A stretch of DNA of 64,000 bases from Paenisporosarcina quisquiliarum_A. Lineage in GTDB: Bacteria > Bacillota > Bacilli > Bacillales_A > Planococcaceae. Every line of letters starts with the position of its first letter. The stretch's first letter is position 1. Under the pieces are notes generated by a model that saw only the letters and a list, made by a program, of their open reading frames with translations, did not search any database and had not been told where the DNA came from. The stretch lies in contig NZ_JBHZRU010000011.1 of NCBI RefSeq assembly GCF_043641925.1, forward strand, positions 1-64,000. Reading direction: 5' to 3'. Positions 1 to 7,912 of the stretch are shown here, one piece after another. A program made the translations under genes and the position numbers.

Positions 1-113
1 AATCCTGTGTAGTCAGCATAATGACAAATTAATTTGCGGGTTTTCTCCGATAACCTATATTCAATTGGTTCCACATTCACGTACTTTGGCTTAATATATT
101 TAATTCTGACCAT
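1..113 (-). CDS. Partial hypothetical protein running off the left edge
   Basis: An open frame on the minus strand starts with ATG at 113 and is still open at base 1, giving at least 37 residues (begins MVRIKYIKPKYVNVEPIEYR). A GGGAG stretch lies directly before the ATG, which is unusually close for a ribosome site, so the start could be a later codon. The visible part is basic and I do not recognise it; it may be a small plasmid-type protein. No conserved motif can be read from so short a piece. Confidence 0.4.
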   Translation of the reverse strand, partial: MVRIKYIKPKYVNVEPIEYRLSEKTRKLICHYADYTG

Positions 114-319
114 CTCCCTTTTTGTGGTAATAATTAGTTTATTAAAAGGTATAGTAATTGGTGTAGCATTTTTCGTCTTACACTAACTATTGTAGGTGAA
201 CTTCTTCTTATACCAATTGTATACCAAAAATTCATAATTCTATACGCAAATAAAGAAATACCAATTAAATAAGGGACACCAATTCATATACGAATTGATA
301 TCCCTTTTGTTTTACTTAT
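114..319. other. Intergenic region with repeated ACCAATT elements
   Basis: There is no gene here. ACCAATT or its complement AATTGGT occurs at about 159, 213, 250 and 278, and a GGTATA...TATACC pair brackets part of the region (about 149 and 226). The spacing is irregular, so these may be regulator half-sites or chance in AT-rich DNA. Confidence 0.3.
271..313 (+). terminator. Rho-independent terminator just before the sigma gene
   Basis: AGGGACACCAATTC pairs with GAATTGATATCCCT around a six-base loop with two mismatches, followed by TTTTGTTTT. It ends only about 6 bases before the sigma-factor start, so no room remains for a normal promoter for that gene. Confidence 0.65.
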
Positions 320-796
320 TTGGTTTTTGTACTTCAAAACAGAACCCGTTACTATAAGATGGCTTATTTATATGTGAAGAACGAAAATGATGCATTAGAT
401 ATCGTTCAAGAAACGATCACGAAAGCCTATGCCAATATGAGGAATGTAAAAGAAGAAAGGTACTTCAGTACATGGCTAACAAAGATTCTTATCAACACGG
501 CACTAGATGTTTTGCGAAAAAAATCGAAAATCATCCCACTCAAAGAAGCAATGGTGGAAAAACCTTCACCCAATATGCAGATTGAAGAAAATATGGATTT
601 ATTGCAAGCAATCGAACAGCTAGAGGAAAAATATAAAACGGTCATTATTCTTCGTTATTACAGAGATTTACCTGTGCAACAAATTGCCGATTATTTAAAC
701 TGTCCAGAAGGCACAGTGAAGTCGAATTTACACCGAGCAATTCAAAAGTTAAGACAGTATTATCAAGGGGGACAAGTGAATGAACAAGGATATTAA
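320..796 (+). CDS. ECF-type RNA polymerase sigma factor, N-terminus shortened
   Basis: This is an extracytoplasmic-function sigma factor of about 158 residues. Region 2 is visible at residues 14-60 (YLYVKNENDALDIVQETITK, then a Trp-containing segment) and region 4 at 95-150, with the helix-turn-helix IADYLNCPEGTVKSNLHRAI. Relatives usually have about 15-20 more residues before the YKMAY segment. Here the frame opens with a TTG straight after a terminator and no ribosome site is visible, so the 5' end was probably replaced by recombination. It overlaps the next gene by 17 bp, as a sigma/anti-sigma pair. It may be poorly expressed or a remnant. Confidence 0.7.
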   Translation: MVFVLQNRTRYYKMAYLYVKNENDALDIVQETITKAYANMRNVKEERYFSTWLTKILINTALDVLRKKSKIIPLKEAMVEKPSPNMQIEENMDLLQAIEQLEEKYKTVIILRYYRDLPVQQIADYLNCPEGTVKSNLHRAIQKLRQYYQGGQVNEQGY

Positions 797-2069
797 AAAA
801 TCAATTGATTCAATTCAAGTACCTTTTCAAAAGTTAGATGCAGCGATTGAAGAAGGGCTAATGCCTAGCCGAAAAAGAGATACTCCTAAACGAAAAAAGG
901 TAATAATGTTACTGCTTTCAAGTGCTGCCACATTTGGACTAATCATTGGATCAGGATTCATTTCACCGACCATGGCTAGTGTCCTTGCAAAAGTACCAAT
1001 ATTCGATTCAATTTTTACATCAGTAGGAGATAAAGGTTTGCAAGTTGCAATAAATGATGAAAATGCAACATCTCTAAACGAAAAAATAACGAGTAATGGT
1101 GTTTCATTAACGATTGAGGATGTGTTATATGATGGTTCACGTCTTGCGTTTTCATTCGTTCAAGATAAGGCAGAAGAAATTTATCCACTTCATATTGAAG
1201 TAAACGGAGAAGTCATTAACTTTTCGGAAAAAATGACAGGAGAGTATCTACCAAACGGGCAATATTCTGGGCTCATTCAAGTTCATCCAACTAAACCATT
1301 ACCGAATGAGTTTGACTTATCCGTTGCAATATATCAAATTGGTAAAACAAAAGGTGATTGGCATTTTGAAACACATGTAATAAAAACAAATAATAATAGT
1401 GTTAATTTAACCACAGGGCAAACGGCTGAACTAGGTGGCATTTCATATGAAGTGAAAAAATTTGAGAGTACAAACTCAGCTGTCAGTCTGCACATTTTAT
1501 ATGAAGGAACTGTTGAAGAAATCTTCAATGAACACCAGGTACTTCAGCTACACTTATTAGATCAAGAAGGGACAATTATACCGATGATTGATGCGTCTGG
1601 TTCGGGAGATGATGAGAGTATGCTTTACGAATATGTATTCGAACCACTTAGTGAGGAAGTAACTGGTCTTACAATTAGTCCATTCTTTATGCCGTTCACC
1701 AAGGAAAGTAAGGAGATTACAGCTGCTTTAGAAGAAAATCATTTACCTTTAACAATCTCACAAGGTGAAATGGGCGACCTCGTGGTGACTAAAATCGAAG
1801 AAGAAAATGGTCGGTTTGCACTTTACTTTGAATCGACAAGTTCATTCCCCTTTGGGGCTAATTTTGAAATGAATCAATTATCAGTGGAAGACACCGATGG
1901 GAATGATTTAATAGAAGATAGAGGTTATCCTACGTCTACTGGAAAAAATAAATATAAATTGTATTATAATGAGCCAACAGATAGTGGGAACATCATTTTA
2001 AAAACAATAGAGCTTCCAAATATGAAACTTGATCAAGAAGCTCAAATCACAGTCAAGGTTCCACGATAG
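780..2069 (+). CDS. DUF4179 membrane protein, probable anti-sigma factor
   Basis: A 429-residue protein translationally coupled to the ECF sigma gene (its ATG lies 17 bp inside it, behind AAGGGGGACAAG). Residues 1-35 are a basic cytoplasmic segment, about 41-62 form one membrane helix, and the remainder is an extracytoplasmic beta-rich region starting with the DUF4179-type block around IEDVLYDGSRLAFSF. Proteins of this layout, encoded next to sigma factors, generally hold the sigma factor at the membrane and release it on an envelope signal. The signal cannot be read from the sequence. Confidence 0.75.
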   Translation: MNKDIKKSIDSIQVPFQKLDAAIEEGLMPSRKRDTPKRKKVIMLLLSSAATFGLIIGSGFISPTMASVLAKVPIFDSIFTSVGDKGLQVAINDENATSLNEKITSNGVSLTIEDVLYDGSRLAFSFVQDKAEEIYPLHIEVNGEVINFSEKMTGEYLPNGQYSGLIQVHPTKPLPNEFDLSVAIYQIGKTKGDWHFETHVIKTNNNSVNLTTGQTAELGGISYEVKKFESTNSAVSLHILYEGTVEEIFNEHQVLQLHLLDQEGTIIPMIDASGSGDDESMLYEYVFEPLSEEVTGLTISPFFMPFTKESKEITAALEENHLPLTISQGEMGDLVVTKIEEENGRFALYFESTSSFPFGANFEMNQLSVEDTDGNDLIEDRGYPTSTGKNKYKLYYNEPTDSGNIILKTIELPNMKLDQEAQITVKVPR

Positions 2070-2161
2070 GGGCTTTAACAGAACATCACTTGGTTGCTTA
2101 GGCAGTTCTTTTCCTTGTTCAACTCACTTGTACTTTTATGTTGCATGTGAAAAAAATTTTT

Positions 2162-2197
2162 AAAAAGCTCAGCTAACTAACTGAGCTTTTTTATTTT
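2162..2197 (+). terminator. Rho-independent terminator of the sigma/anti-sigma pair
   Basis: AAAAAGCTCAG and CTGAGCTTTTT form a perfect 11-bp stem around CTAACTAA, followed by more T residues. Confidence 0.85.
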
Positions 2198-2337
2198 GTG
2201 AAAACCACAAATAGGTACAATTTGAAAAACGTATTAGCTTGTATTTTCCTATACAAATCTAAGTTCCACAAAAGAAGCAGAACTCCAAAACATCTTTTGT
2301 TTTTTGCTTGAAAACAGTAAATTTAAACTTCAAACGG

Positions 2338-2379
2338 GTTGTGACAAGACCGGATTGTCACAACTTTAAACTGTATAAT
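2338..2379 (+). promoter_or_regulatory. Perfect 10-bp inverted repeat upstream of a -10 box
   Basis: GTTGTGACAA, the seven-base loop GACCGGA, then TTGTCACAAC (2338-2364) form a perfect inverted repeat. TATAAT follows at 2374-2379. The position suggests an operator or activator site for the gene at 2485. The arms contain TGTGA/TCACA, but the 13-base gap does not fit a standard CRP/FNR box. Confidence 0.55.
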
Positions 2380-2484
2380 TACTCTTATGATAAGATAATA
2401 ATCACGAGATTATATAGATATTAATTACTTAAGGCGAGAAAATTCCGTCACAGCAATAAATTTAGCTTCCTTGGAGGTGGAACC

Positions 2485-2880
2485 ATGAATTCTTCAACTA
2501 AAGAAATACAAGTCTACATAGTTGGATTCAATATGGAAAATATGAGTCCTTTTGCAAAAATAGAAAAGATATCTTCGGTAGCCGGTCCAGAACAAACGGC
2601 AAAATTTCATGAAATACTTGAATGCACGGGTATTGATATAGTCGACTATAGTGACGACATTGCCATAGTAGTAAGTGACCATGGAATGTTTACAGAAGGG
2701 CAACCTGTTTTCGAGATTATAACTCCCGACAATAATGTTTTGCGTCTAGCAGGAACACTTCTTTTCGCAAAAAATATATATACTCCCGAAAGCGTCGATT
2801 TAGGGGAATTAAGTTCAGCAGAAATCCATCATCTAGTACAAAACCTGAATATTAAAGTAGCAGGATCCATTAAAAATTGA
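2485..2880 (+). CDS. Hypothetical protein, 131 aa
   Basis: The start is well supported by TTGGAGGTGG seven bases before the ATG. The protein is acidic, soluble, and has no signal peptide or membrane segment. A central stretch (DIAIVVSDHGMFTEGQPVFE) and a following RLAGTLLFAK segment faintly recall DUF3846-type accessory proteins of mobile elements, but I cannot confirm that. It is monocistronic, between a palindromic regulatory site and its own terminator. The function is unknown. Confidence 0.6.
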   Translation: MNSSTKEIQVYIVGFNMENMSPFAKIEKISSVAGPEQTAKFHEILECTGIDIVDYSDDIAIVVSDHGMFTEGQPVFEIITPDNNVLRLAGTLLFAKNIYTPESVDLGELSSAEIHHLVQNLNIKVAGSIKN

Positions 2881-2913
2881 TTACTCTTTTATGAATAGTA
2901 AATAAATTTTAAC

Positions 2914-2957
2914 AAAAGCAAGAAATGACCTTGTAAGGTCACTTCTTGCTTTTGTTT
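2914..2957 (+). terminator. Rho-independent terminator
   Basis: AAAAGCAAGAAATGACC and GGTCACTTCTTGCTTTT pair around TTGTAA with one internal mismatch, followed by GTTT. Confidence 0.85.
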
Positions 2958-3000
2958 GTTGTTTATTATGAAGCCATGGTCTAATAAATAAAAAAGGAGA

Positions 3001-3519
3001 ATGCTTATCAACGTTTCTGTTATTCAAAAAATGGTCAAAAAAGTGTTGATGTATCAGCTACTGACAAACTTTGATGCCAAATTAAAAGAGAAAAATCTTC
3101 AGCTGACTCACAGAGATTTAAGCATTGGTACAGGGAGAGCTCCATCTTGGTTTAACAATTCATTTAATCAGCTGGAAGACCTTCAGATTACTTCTTTTCT
3201 TCGTATGCTAGCAGTAGCAAATGAACGATCCAAGGAGAAAGCAGGAAAAGATATTGAGGCAATCTTCTTGCGTGATATTTTCACTTCTGCGGCAATCGAA
3301 ACAGCAAACGCACTAAATAATTTGGTTGTCGAAGAGGATGCCCATCTTTTGGATTTTATCCAATCCGAAGAAAAGCTGTTTCTTGACTTGATCGGCTATT
3401 GGGGGATTCTGAGTTCTAAAAATAAATTGGATGCTGTCGAAAAAGAAGCACTGAGAGAGATTCGGACAATCTTGAAAACGAGCAGCGATTCAGAAGAGGG
3501 GGAAGAAGATGAGCAGTGA
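3001..3519 (+). CDS. Small HTH-like protein at the head of the restriction operon
   Basis: A 172-residue protein whose 3' end overlaps the restriction endonuclease start by 11 bp, so the two are co-translated. Residues 35-75 (RDLSIGTGRAPSWFNNSFNQ, then EDLQITSFLRMLAVAN) have the spacing of an XRE-like helix-turn-helix. The C-terminus is acidic (EEGEEDEQ). It may be a controller protein that delays endonuclease synthesis or a subunit of the enzyme; this is inferred from position and fold pattern only. An AGGAGA sits unusually close to the ATG at 3001; a second ATG exists at 3031 without a good ribosome site. Confidence 0.6.
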   Translation: MLINVSVIQKMVKKVLMYQLLTNFDAKLKEKNLQLTHRDLSIGTGRAPSWFNNSFNQLEDLQITSFLRMLAVANERSKEKAGKDIEAIFLRDIFTSAAIETANALNNLVVEEDAHLLDFIQSEEKLFLDLIGYWGILSSKNKLDAVEKEALREIRTILKTSSDSEEGEEDEQ

Positions 3520-5128
3520 AAGGAAAGTATGGTTTATCACTCGGCCTGAACGCGATCCGGTATTCCATGTAGATGCCCTGCGTTCGTTACAAACAACCAC
3601 AAACAATTTCAGTGAAAAGTGGTCGGGAGAGCGAGCCTTGCATAAGCGATTTGAAGAAGTTCTAGCTAATGACGGGTTGAAACGGCAAAACATCAGCAAT
3701 GATGGTTCTGGCGGACGAACATGGGCTGCGATGTTACGGACATTCAGCTATGTTTATCTCGACGACTTGGGAAAGTTAAAGCCTACGAAAGCAGGACTGG
3801 CTCTGCTAGCAGGAGCTAAAATTCGCGAAAACGTTGCAAAGCAGATTTTAACGTTGCAGATTCCGAATGCCTATTTCTTAGACAGTGGATTTCGGCCGAA
3901 ATTTGAAGCAGATTTTCAAATTAGACCTGCGCGTTTCCTGATTCGCTTAGTGAATCAAAAGGAACTGGATTATTACATTACCAAAGAAGAGATTGTATTC
4001 TTTGCGCTGACAGCCCATCAGGATAAAGATCTTCTAAGCGTAACCCAAAAAATCAAGCAATTCCGTGAGGCTGATGTGTCAGCTAAAGAGGAAATGAAAA
4101 ATCAAATCGCCGCCGCCTTTGAGCATCGAGAACGCTCCGATAAAGCAGCACGCGACTTTGCGGCTGCCCACGGCGATGTAGCCCATACATTTATGATGCT
4201 TTGCGATTACACTGAGCTTGCTGATTATGTCCGGGGAGATGCATTGCGGGTTCCGGCTGAGAAACAAGAGAATACAGCACAGAAGTTGACTGAACTAGAT
4301 GTACGATATCCGTTCAGCAAACGCTATCTGATCTCGCCAGAACGCTATGCTGAACATGCCGGACTGGATGTGGACAGTTACAAAGCAAGTTCATACGGTT
4401 CAATTTCGCCAGCTACCAATTCAGCTAAAAGTTTGCTCAAGGCTCATCAGCTTTTAGCTAAATATCCATTGATTCAGACAATGTCAGAAGAGGAGATTTT
4501 AGCAATTCTAAAGCAGCAACTGACGGATAGAGAAGCTCGGAAGTACGCCGCGTTATTAGCGGACCCACAATATTCAGCTCTGAATGAAGATTTTGTTGAA
4601 TCGTATTTAAATGAAGAAAATGACCGTACTTTTGAAGATAAAACTGCAGAAATTTTGAAGGCCATAGGCTTTGATGTAGAATTGCGTCCAAAATCAGTTG
4701 GAGCGAACGTACAAACTCAAATTGAAATTCTTATTAATACAGATGAGGAAAACATCTGTATTATAGATGCCAAAATGTATCGGCCTAAATTTCCTCTTTC
4801 AGCAAATTTAGCCTCTCATATGGGCTCTGAATATCTTCCGAACTATCAAGGCTATAAAGGAAAGAACGTATCCTCATTTGGTTATGTAACTGTAAGTGAT
4901 TGGAGTGGAGAGCTCAATCTGAAAAAAATCACTGAAAAAGCTAACGTTACCATTCCAGGCAGCAACATTAAAGGTGCTTTGATAACAGCAAATGCACTCC
5001 TGGGCTTCTTAGATTATTGTCTCGACAATGAAATCGATACAGAAGAAAGAAAGCGTCTTTTCATGTCCTGTTTCACCAACCAAGGATATCGAACAGTTGG
5101 AGAAATGATTCGCTCTGAAGATAAATAA
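3509..5128 (+). CDS. AlwI-family type II restriction endonuclease
   Basis: A 539-residue protein resembling AlwI/N.BspD6I-type enzymes: a long N-terminal DNA-recognition region (starting RKVWFITRPERDPVFHVDAL) and a C-terminal PD-(D/E)XK-like nuclease region around residues 370-450. There Glu at QIEILI and the IIDAKMY segment supply the expected acidic residues and lysine. Members cut at a set distance from short asymmetric sites, some on one strand. The start has GAGGGGGAAG upstream and lies inside the HTH-like gene. The usual two-methylase partner set is absent; only one m5C methyltransferase is nearby. The recognition site cannot be read from sequence. Confidence 0.8.
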   Translation: MSSERKVWFITRPERDPVFHVDALRSLQTTTNNFSEKWSGERALHKRFEEVLANDGLKRQNISNDGSGGRTWAAMLRTFSYVYLDDLGKLKPTKAGLALLAGAKIRENVAKQILTLQIPNAYFLDSGFRPKFEADFQIRPARFLIRLVNQKELDYYITKEEIVFFALTAHQDKDLLSVTQKIKQFREADVSAKEEMKNQIAAAFEHRERSDKAARDFAAAHGDVAHTFMMLCDYTELADYVRGDALRVPAEKQENTAQKLTELDVRYPFSKRYLISPERYAEHAGLDVDSYKASSYGSISPATNSAKSLLKAHQLLAKYPLIQTMSEEEILAILKQQLTDREARKYAALLADPQYSALNEDFVESYLNEENDRTFEDKTAEILKAIGFDVELRPKSVGANVQTQIEILINTDEENICIIDAKMYRPKFPLSANLASHMGSEYLPNYQGYKGKNVSSFGYVTVSDWSGELNLKKITEKANVTIPGSNIKGALITANALLGFLDYCLDNEIDTEERKRLFMSCFTNQGYRTVGEMIRSEDK

Positions 5129-5140
5129 CTAAAAAAACGA

Positions 5141-5185
5141 AAAGCCAAAGAGTTTCTTCTTCAGGAAGGAAGCTCTTTGGCTTTT
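5141..5185. terminator. Bidirectional terminator between endonuclease and vsr
   Basis: AAAGCCAAAGAG and CTCTTTGGCTTT form a 12-bp stem with T-rich flanks on both strands. It serves both converging genes and overlaps the last codons of vsr. Confidence 0.8.
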
Positions 5186-5583
5186 TGAATAAATTGTGCC
5201 AATTCTTCGGCCGTTTTTTCTGCATCTTCCTTCACCTCATGCTCCCAAATTCGTTTAATGAACCAGCCTCTTTCAGTATAGTACTCGGTTACTTCCCGAT
5301 CTCGTTCTCTATTTCTTGCAAGTTTCTTAATCCAGTATTCCTGGTTGCTTTTCGGCTGGTTCCCGTGAATCTCGCAGGCATGCCAAAAACAGGAGTCAAT
5401 AAAAACCACGACTTTATACTTTTTAATGGAAATATCGGGTTTACCAAACAGCGTTCGGTCATTTTTACGAAAGCGAAATCCTTTAATCCAAAGCATACGC
5501 GACACTTTATTTTCCAACTTCGACTGGGAACGGATTGCCTGCATGTTTTTTCTGCGTTGTTCCTTGGTAAGTTTATCTGCCAT
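5161..5583 (-). CDS. vsr: Very short patch repair endonuclease (Vsr)
   Basis: A T:G mismatch-nicking endonuclease that repairs deaminated 5-methylcytosine. Visible features are the N-terminal RRKNMQAIRSQSKLE block, the catalytic aspartate in FGKPDI, the FIDSCFWHACEIHG core with the His and zinc-binding Cys/His residues, and a C-terminal WFIKRIWEHEV. The frame opens further upstream, but ATG at 5583 (MADKLTKEQ) has GAGGGG eight bases before it and matches the family start; the resulting 140 residues is typical. It lies between the restriction enzyme and the m5C methyltransferase, as expected for a guard against C-to-T mutation at methylated sites. Confidence 0.92.
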   Translation of the reverse strand: MADKLTKEQRRKNMQAIRSQSKLENKVSRMLWIKGFRFRKNDRTLFGKPDISIKKYKVVVFIDSCFWHACEIHGNQPKSNQEYWIKKLARNRERDREVTEYYTERGWFIKRIWEHEVKEDAEKTAEELAQFIQKAKELPS

Positions 5584-5780
5584 AGCATACCCCTCGCTTT
5601 TTTCTACTATTCCCCCGATATCTGCACAATACACTACCAAGAGCTTCCACTATTTAGCGAAGTAGACTGACTTAAGTGGTGGGGGCTGCTTTTTTTTGAA
5701 TTTGAGTGTACAATGAAAAGCATAGGGGTATGCAAGAACGTATTTTCGTATAAAAATAGCCACTAAGGAGCGATTTTAAA

Positions 5781-6950
5781 ATGATATTTAAAAAAGGCGA
5801 ACTTTTTAACGGTCCGGGCGGGCTAAGTTTAGCAGCAAAAAAGGCACGTGTCGTTCATCCAAAAACAGGAGAAGAGTTTCGAATCGAGCATCTTTGGTCA
5901 AATGACTATGATGCTACAGCGTGTGAAACGTATCGGTTAAATATATGTGAGAATCCAGATGATGCGTCGGTTCATTGGGGTCCAGTCGAAAATCTGCCAA
6001 TTGGGGATAAATCCATTCTAGGAGATATTGATTGTTTTGCGTTCGGGTTTCCGTGCAATGACTTTAGTATAGTGGGGGAAACACGCGGGCTTGAAGGCAA
6101 GTTCGGTCCCTTATACACGTACGGTGTTAAAGTATTAAAAGATTACCAGCCTAAATTTTTTGTTGCTGAGAATGTCGGTGGGCTTCAAAGCGCCAATGAA
6201 GGAAAAGCCTTTATTCAAATCTTGACTGAACTGGAAGAGTGCGGATACAAACTGACTCCTCATTTGTACAAGTTCCAGGAATATGGCGTACCGCAGGCAA
6301 GACACCGCATTATCATTGTTGGTATCCGAAACGATTTGGCTAAAGAGGGAATTGAATTCAAAGTACCGGCTCCAACCACGTTAGCATCAACAGAATATAA
6401 AACTTCGGCTGAAGCCATTACAAATCCGCCGATTCCGCAAGATGCACCGAATCATGATATGCCGAAACATACAGACAAAGTAAAGGAAATGCTGAGCTAC
6501 ATACCGCCGGGCAGTAATGCCTGGTATCCAGGAATTCCTGAACATTTGCAGTTGAAAGTAAAAGGAGCGCGAATGAGCTCTATTTATAAGAGGTTAGATC
6601 CTGACCGTCCTGCATACACGGTAACTGGCAGTGGCGGTGGCGGAACGCATATGTATCATTGGAAAGAATTACGAGCTTTAACTAATAGAGAGAGAGCCCG
6701 TCTCCAGACTTTTCCAGATGATTTTGTATTCGCCGGAAGCAAAGAAGCTGTACGAAAACAAATTGGAATGGCAGTGCCGCCAATGGGAGCACAAGTTGTA
6801 TTTGAAGCTATTTTGAAATCCTTTGCAGGAATTGAATATGAACACGTAGATCCAGCAGCAAAACTACAGTTAGAAAATTTAAGAGGGAAAAAGAAAATCA
6901 CTATTGAAGAGGTAGAGCCAACTATTAAACATGAAGTGTTGAATAGTTAA
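5781..6950 (+). CDS. DNA cytosine-5 methyltransferase
   Basis: A 389-residue m5C methyltransferase. The motifs are in the usual order: I (LFNGPGGLSLAA), IV with the catalytic cysteine (FGFPCNDFS), VI (AENVGGL), VIII (QARHRIIIVGIR), then the variable target-recognition region, IX (RERARLQTFP) and X (IGMAVPP). AAGGAGCG lies upstream of the ATG. It presumably protects host DNA from the neighbouring endonuclease. A second methylase, normally needed for an asymmetric site, is not seen, so the pair may recognise a symmetric site. Confidence 0.92.
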   Translation: MIFKKGELFNGPGGLSLAAKKARVVHPKTGEEFRIEHLWSNDYDATACETYRLNICENPDDASVHWGPVENLPIGDKSILGDIDCFAFGFPCNDFSIVGETRGLEGKFGPLYTYGVKVLKDYQPKFFVAENVGGLQSANEGKAFIQILTELEECGYKLTPHLYKFQEYGVPQARHRIIIVGIRNDLAKEGIEFKVPAPTTLASTEYKTSAEAITNPPIPQDAPNHDMPKHTDKVKEMLSYIPPGSNAWYPGIPEHLQLKVKGARMSSIYKRLDPDRPAYTVTGSGGGGTHMYHWKELRALTNRERARLQTFPDDFVFAGSKEAVRKQIGMAVPPMGAQVVFEAILKSFAGIEYEHVDPAAKLQLENLRGKKKITIEEVEPTIKHEVLNS

Positions 6951-6980
6951 GAGTAGTAAAAAGAGAGAGGGCAAACTATG

Positions 6981-7043
6981 TTGAACTGAACCCCGAATAG
7001 GGGTCACTTTTTTAAAGTGTCCATTATTCGGGGTTCAGTTCAA
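6981..7043. repeat. 63-bp palindrome made of two IS3-type ends; shared terminator
   Basis: The left half (TTGAACTGAACCCCGAATAG...) and the reverse complement of the right half share their first 19 bases and end in GTCACTTT or GACACTTT. The TGAACTGACCCC...GGACA pattern is typical of IS150-group terminal repeats, so this looks like a miniature element or abutted IS ends with no transposase. Lying between convergent genes, the hairpin could also stop transcription from both sides. A single similar end lies at 18094. Confidence 0.65.
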
Positions 7044-7059
7044 TAAATGAGCAGATAGT

Positions 7060-7896
7060 TTATATATACAGTTTATTAGCATCTATTTCATAACCAGAGC
7101 TTTTCATTTCTTTAATTAGCATATTCTTCCAATACCCATTATCGTCCATCTCTACATAAACTACTCCTGAAATATCATTTGGTTTTTCTACTTGTGATTT
7201 CACTAATGCACAAACATTATTACGACCTATTTTCCCCATAAGATATCCATGTTCAAATACAACATTCTGACGCGCTCTTGAATTCAGTTCTTTATCATCC
7301 TTGGATTTTCCTAAATCACATGGAGTATATAAAATAATAGCAAATCCCACGTTAGAATAAGCTTCTATTTTTTCAATAATAGTATTACCTCCACTAGCTT
7401 GTTCGTGTAATATTATTGCTTTTAAACCCAAACTTTCAACAAATCTTGCTGTTTCTTGTTTAGCTAAATTATCATGCCCATGAACTATAAATACTTTGCT
7501 TTTGTCCAATATTATCTCACCTTTACACTTAATAAGATCTCCATGCTCAAATATATACTTACCATTTTCAAACAAGATAGTTTCTTTGGATCTTTTAATT
7601 TTTATACCTAGTATGTTTTTATTTTCTATAAGCAGATTTTTTATTTCTATTTCTGGCTTTGGATTTAATAAGTTGATAGTTTTACTGATAATTGAATCCG
7701 TATTAAAATCGGAACTTAAACCAACTATCCTAATTTTATTACTTTCTTTATCTGCACCCATAATTATATAACCACCATTTGAATTTGAAAGCCCACTTAT
7801 TATCTTAGCCATTTTTTTTGATGGTAATAATATTGGTTTACATATGATTGATTCAATATTATTGCTTTTTATAAGTTTATCAATTTCATCGCGCAT
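7060..7896 (-). CDS. AlbA_2 (Schlafen-like) plus TIR-like domain protein, probable defence effector
   Basis: A 278-residue two-domain protein. Residues 20-125 match the AlbA_2 pattern (ISGLSNSNGGYIIMGADKES, then IRIVGL). Residues 132-270 match the TIR-like family often paired with immune sensors: it opens with KVFIVHGHD, continues with FVESLGLKAIILHEQASGGN, and has NVVFEHGYLMGK, whose Glu is the likely catalytic residue for NAD or nucleotide cleavage. The ATG has GAGAGGA upstream and starts 16 bp after the large ATPase gene, so the two form an operon. I infer that the ATPase senses infection and this protein is the toxic output. The pairing is not one I can name. Confidence 0.75.
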   Translation of the reverse strand: MRDEIDKLIKSNNIESIICKPILLPSKKMAKIISGLSNSNGGYIIMGADKESNKIRIVGLSSDFNTDSIISKTINLLNPKPEIEIKNLLIENKNILGIKIKRSKETILFENGKYIFEHGDLIKCKGEIILDKSKVFIVHGHDNLAKQETARFVESLGLKAIILHEQASGGNTIIEKIEAYSNVGFAIILYTPCDLGKSKDDKELNSRARQNVVFEHGYLMGKIGRNNVCALVKSQVEKPNDISGVVYVEMDDNGYWKNMLIKEMKSSGYEIDANKLYI

Positions 7897-7912
7897 TAAT
7901 TAATGTATCCTC

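Noticed and set aside
5185..5670. 161-residue plus-strand open frame across vsr
   Set aside because: It is a shadow of vsr, whose motifs and ribosome site are clear on the other strand.
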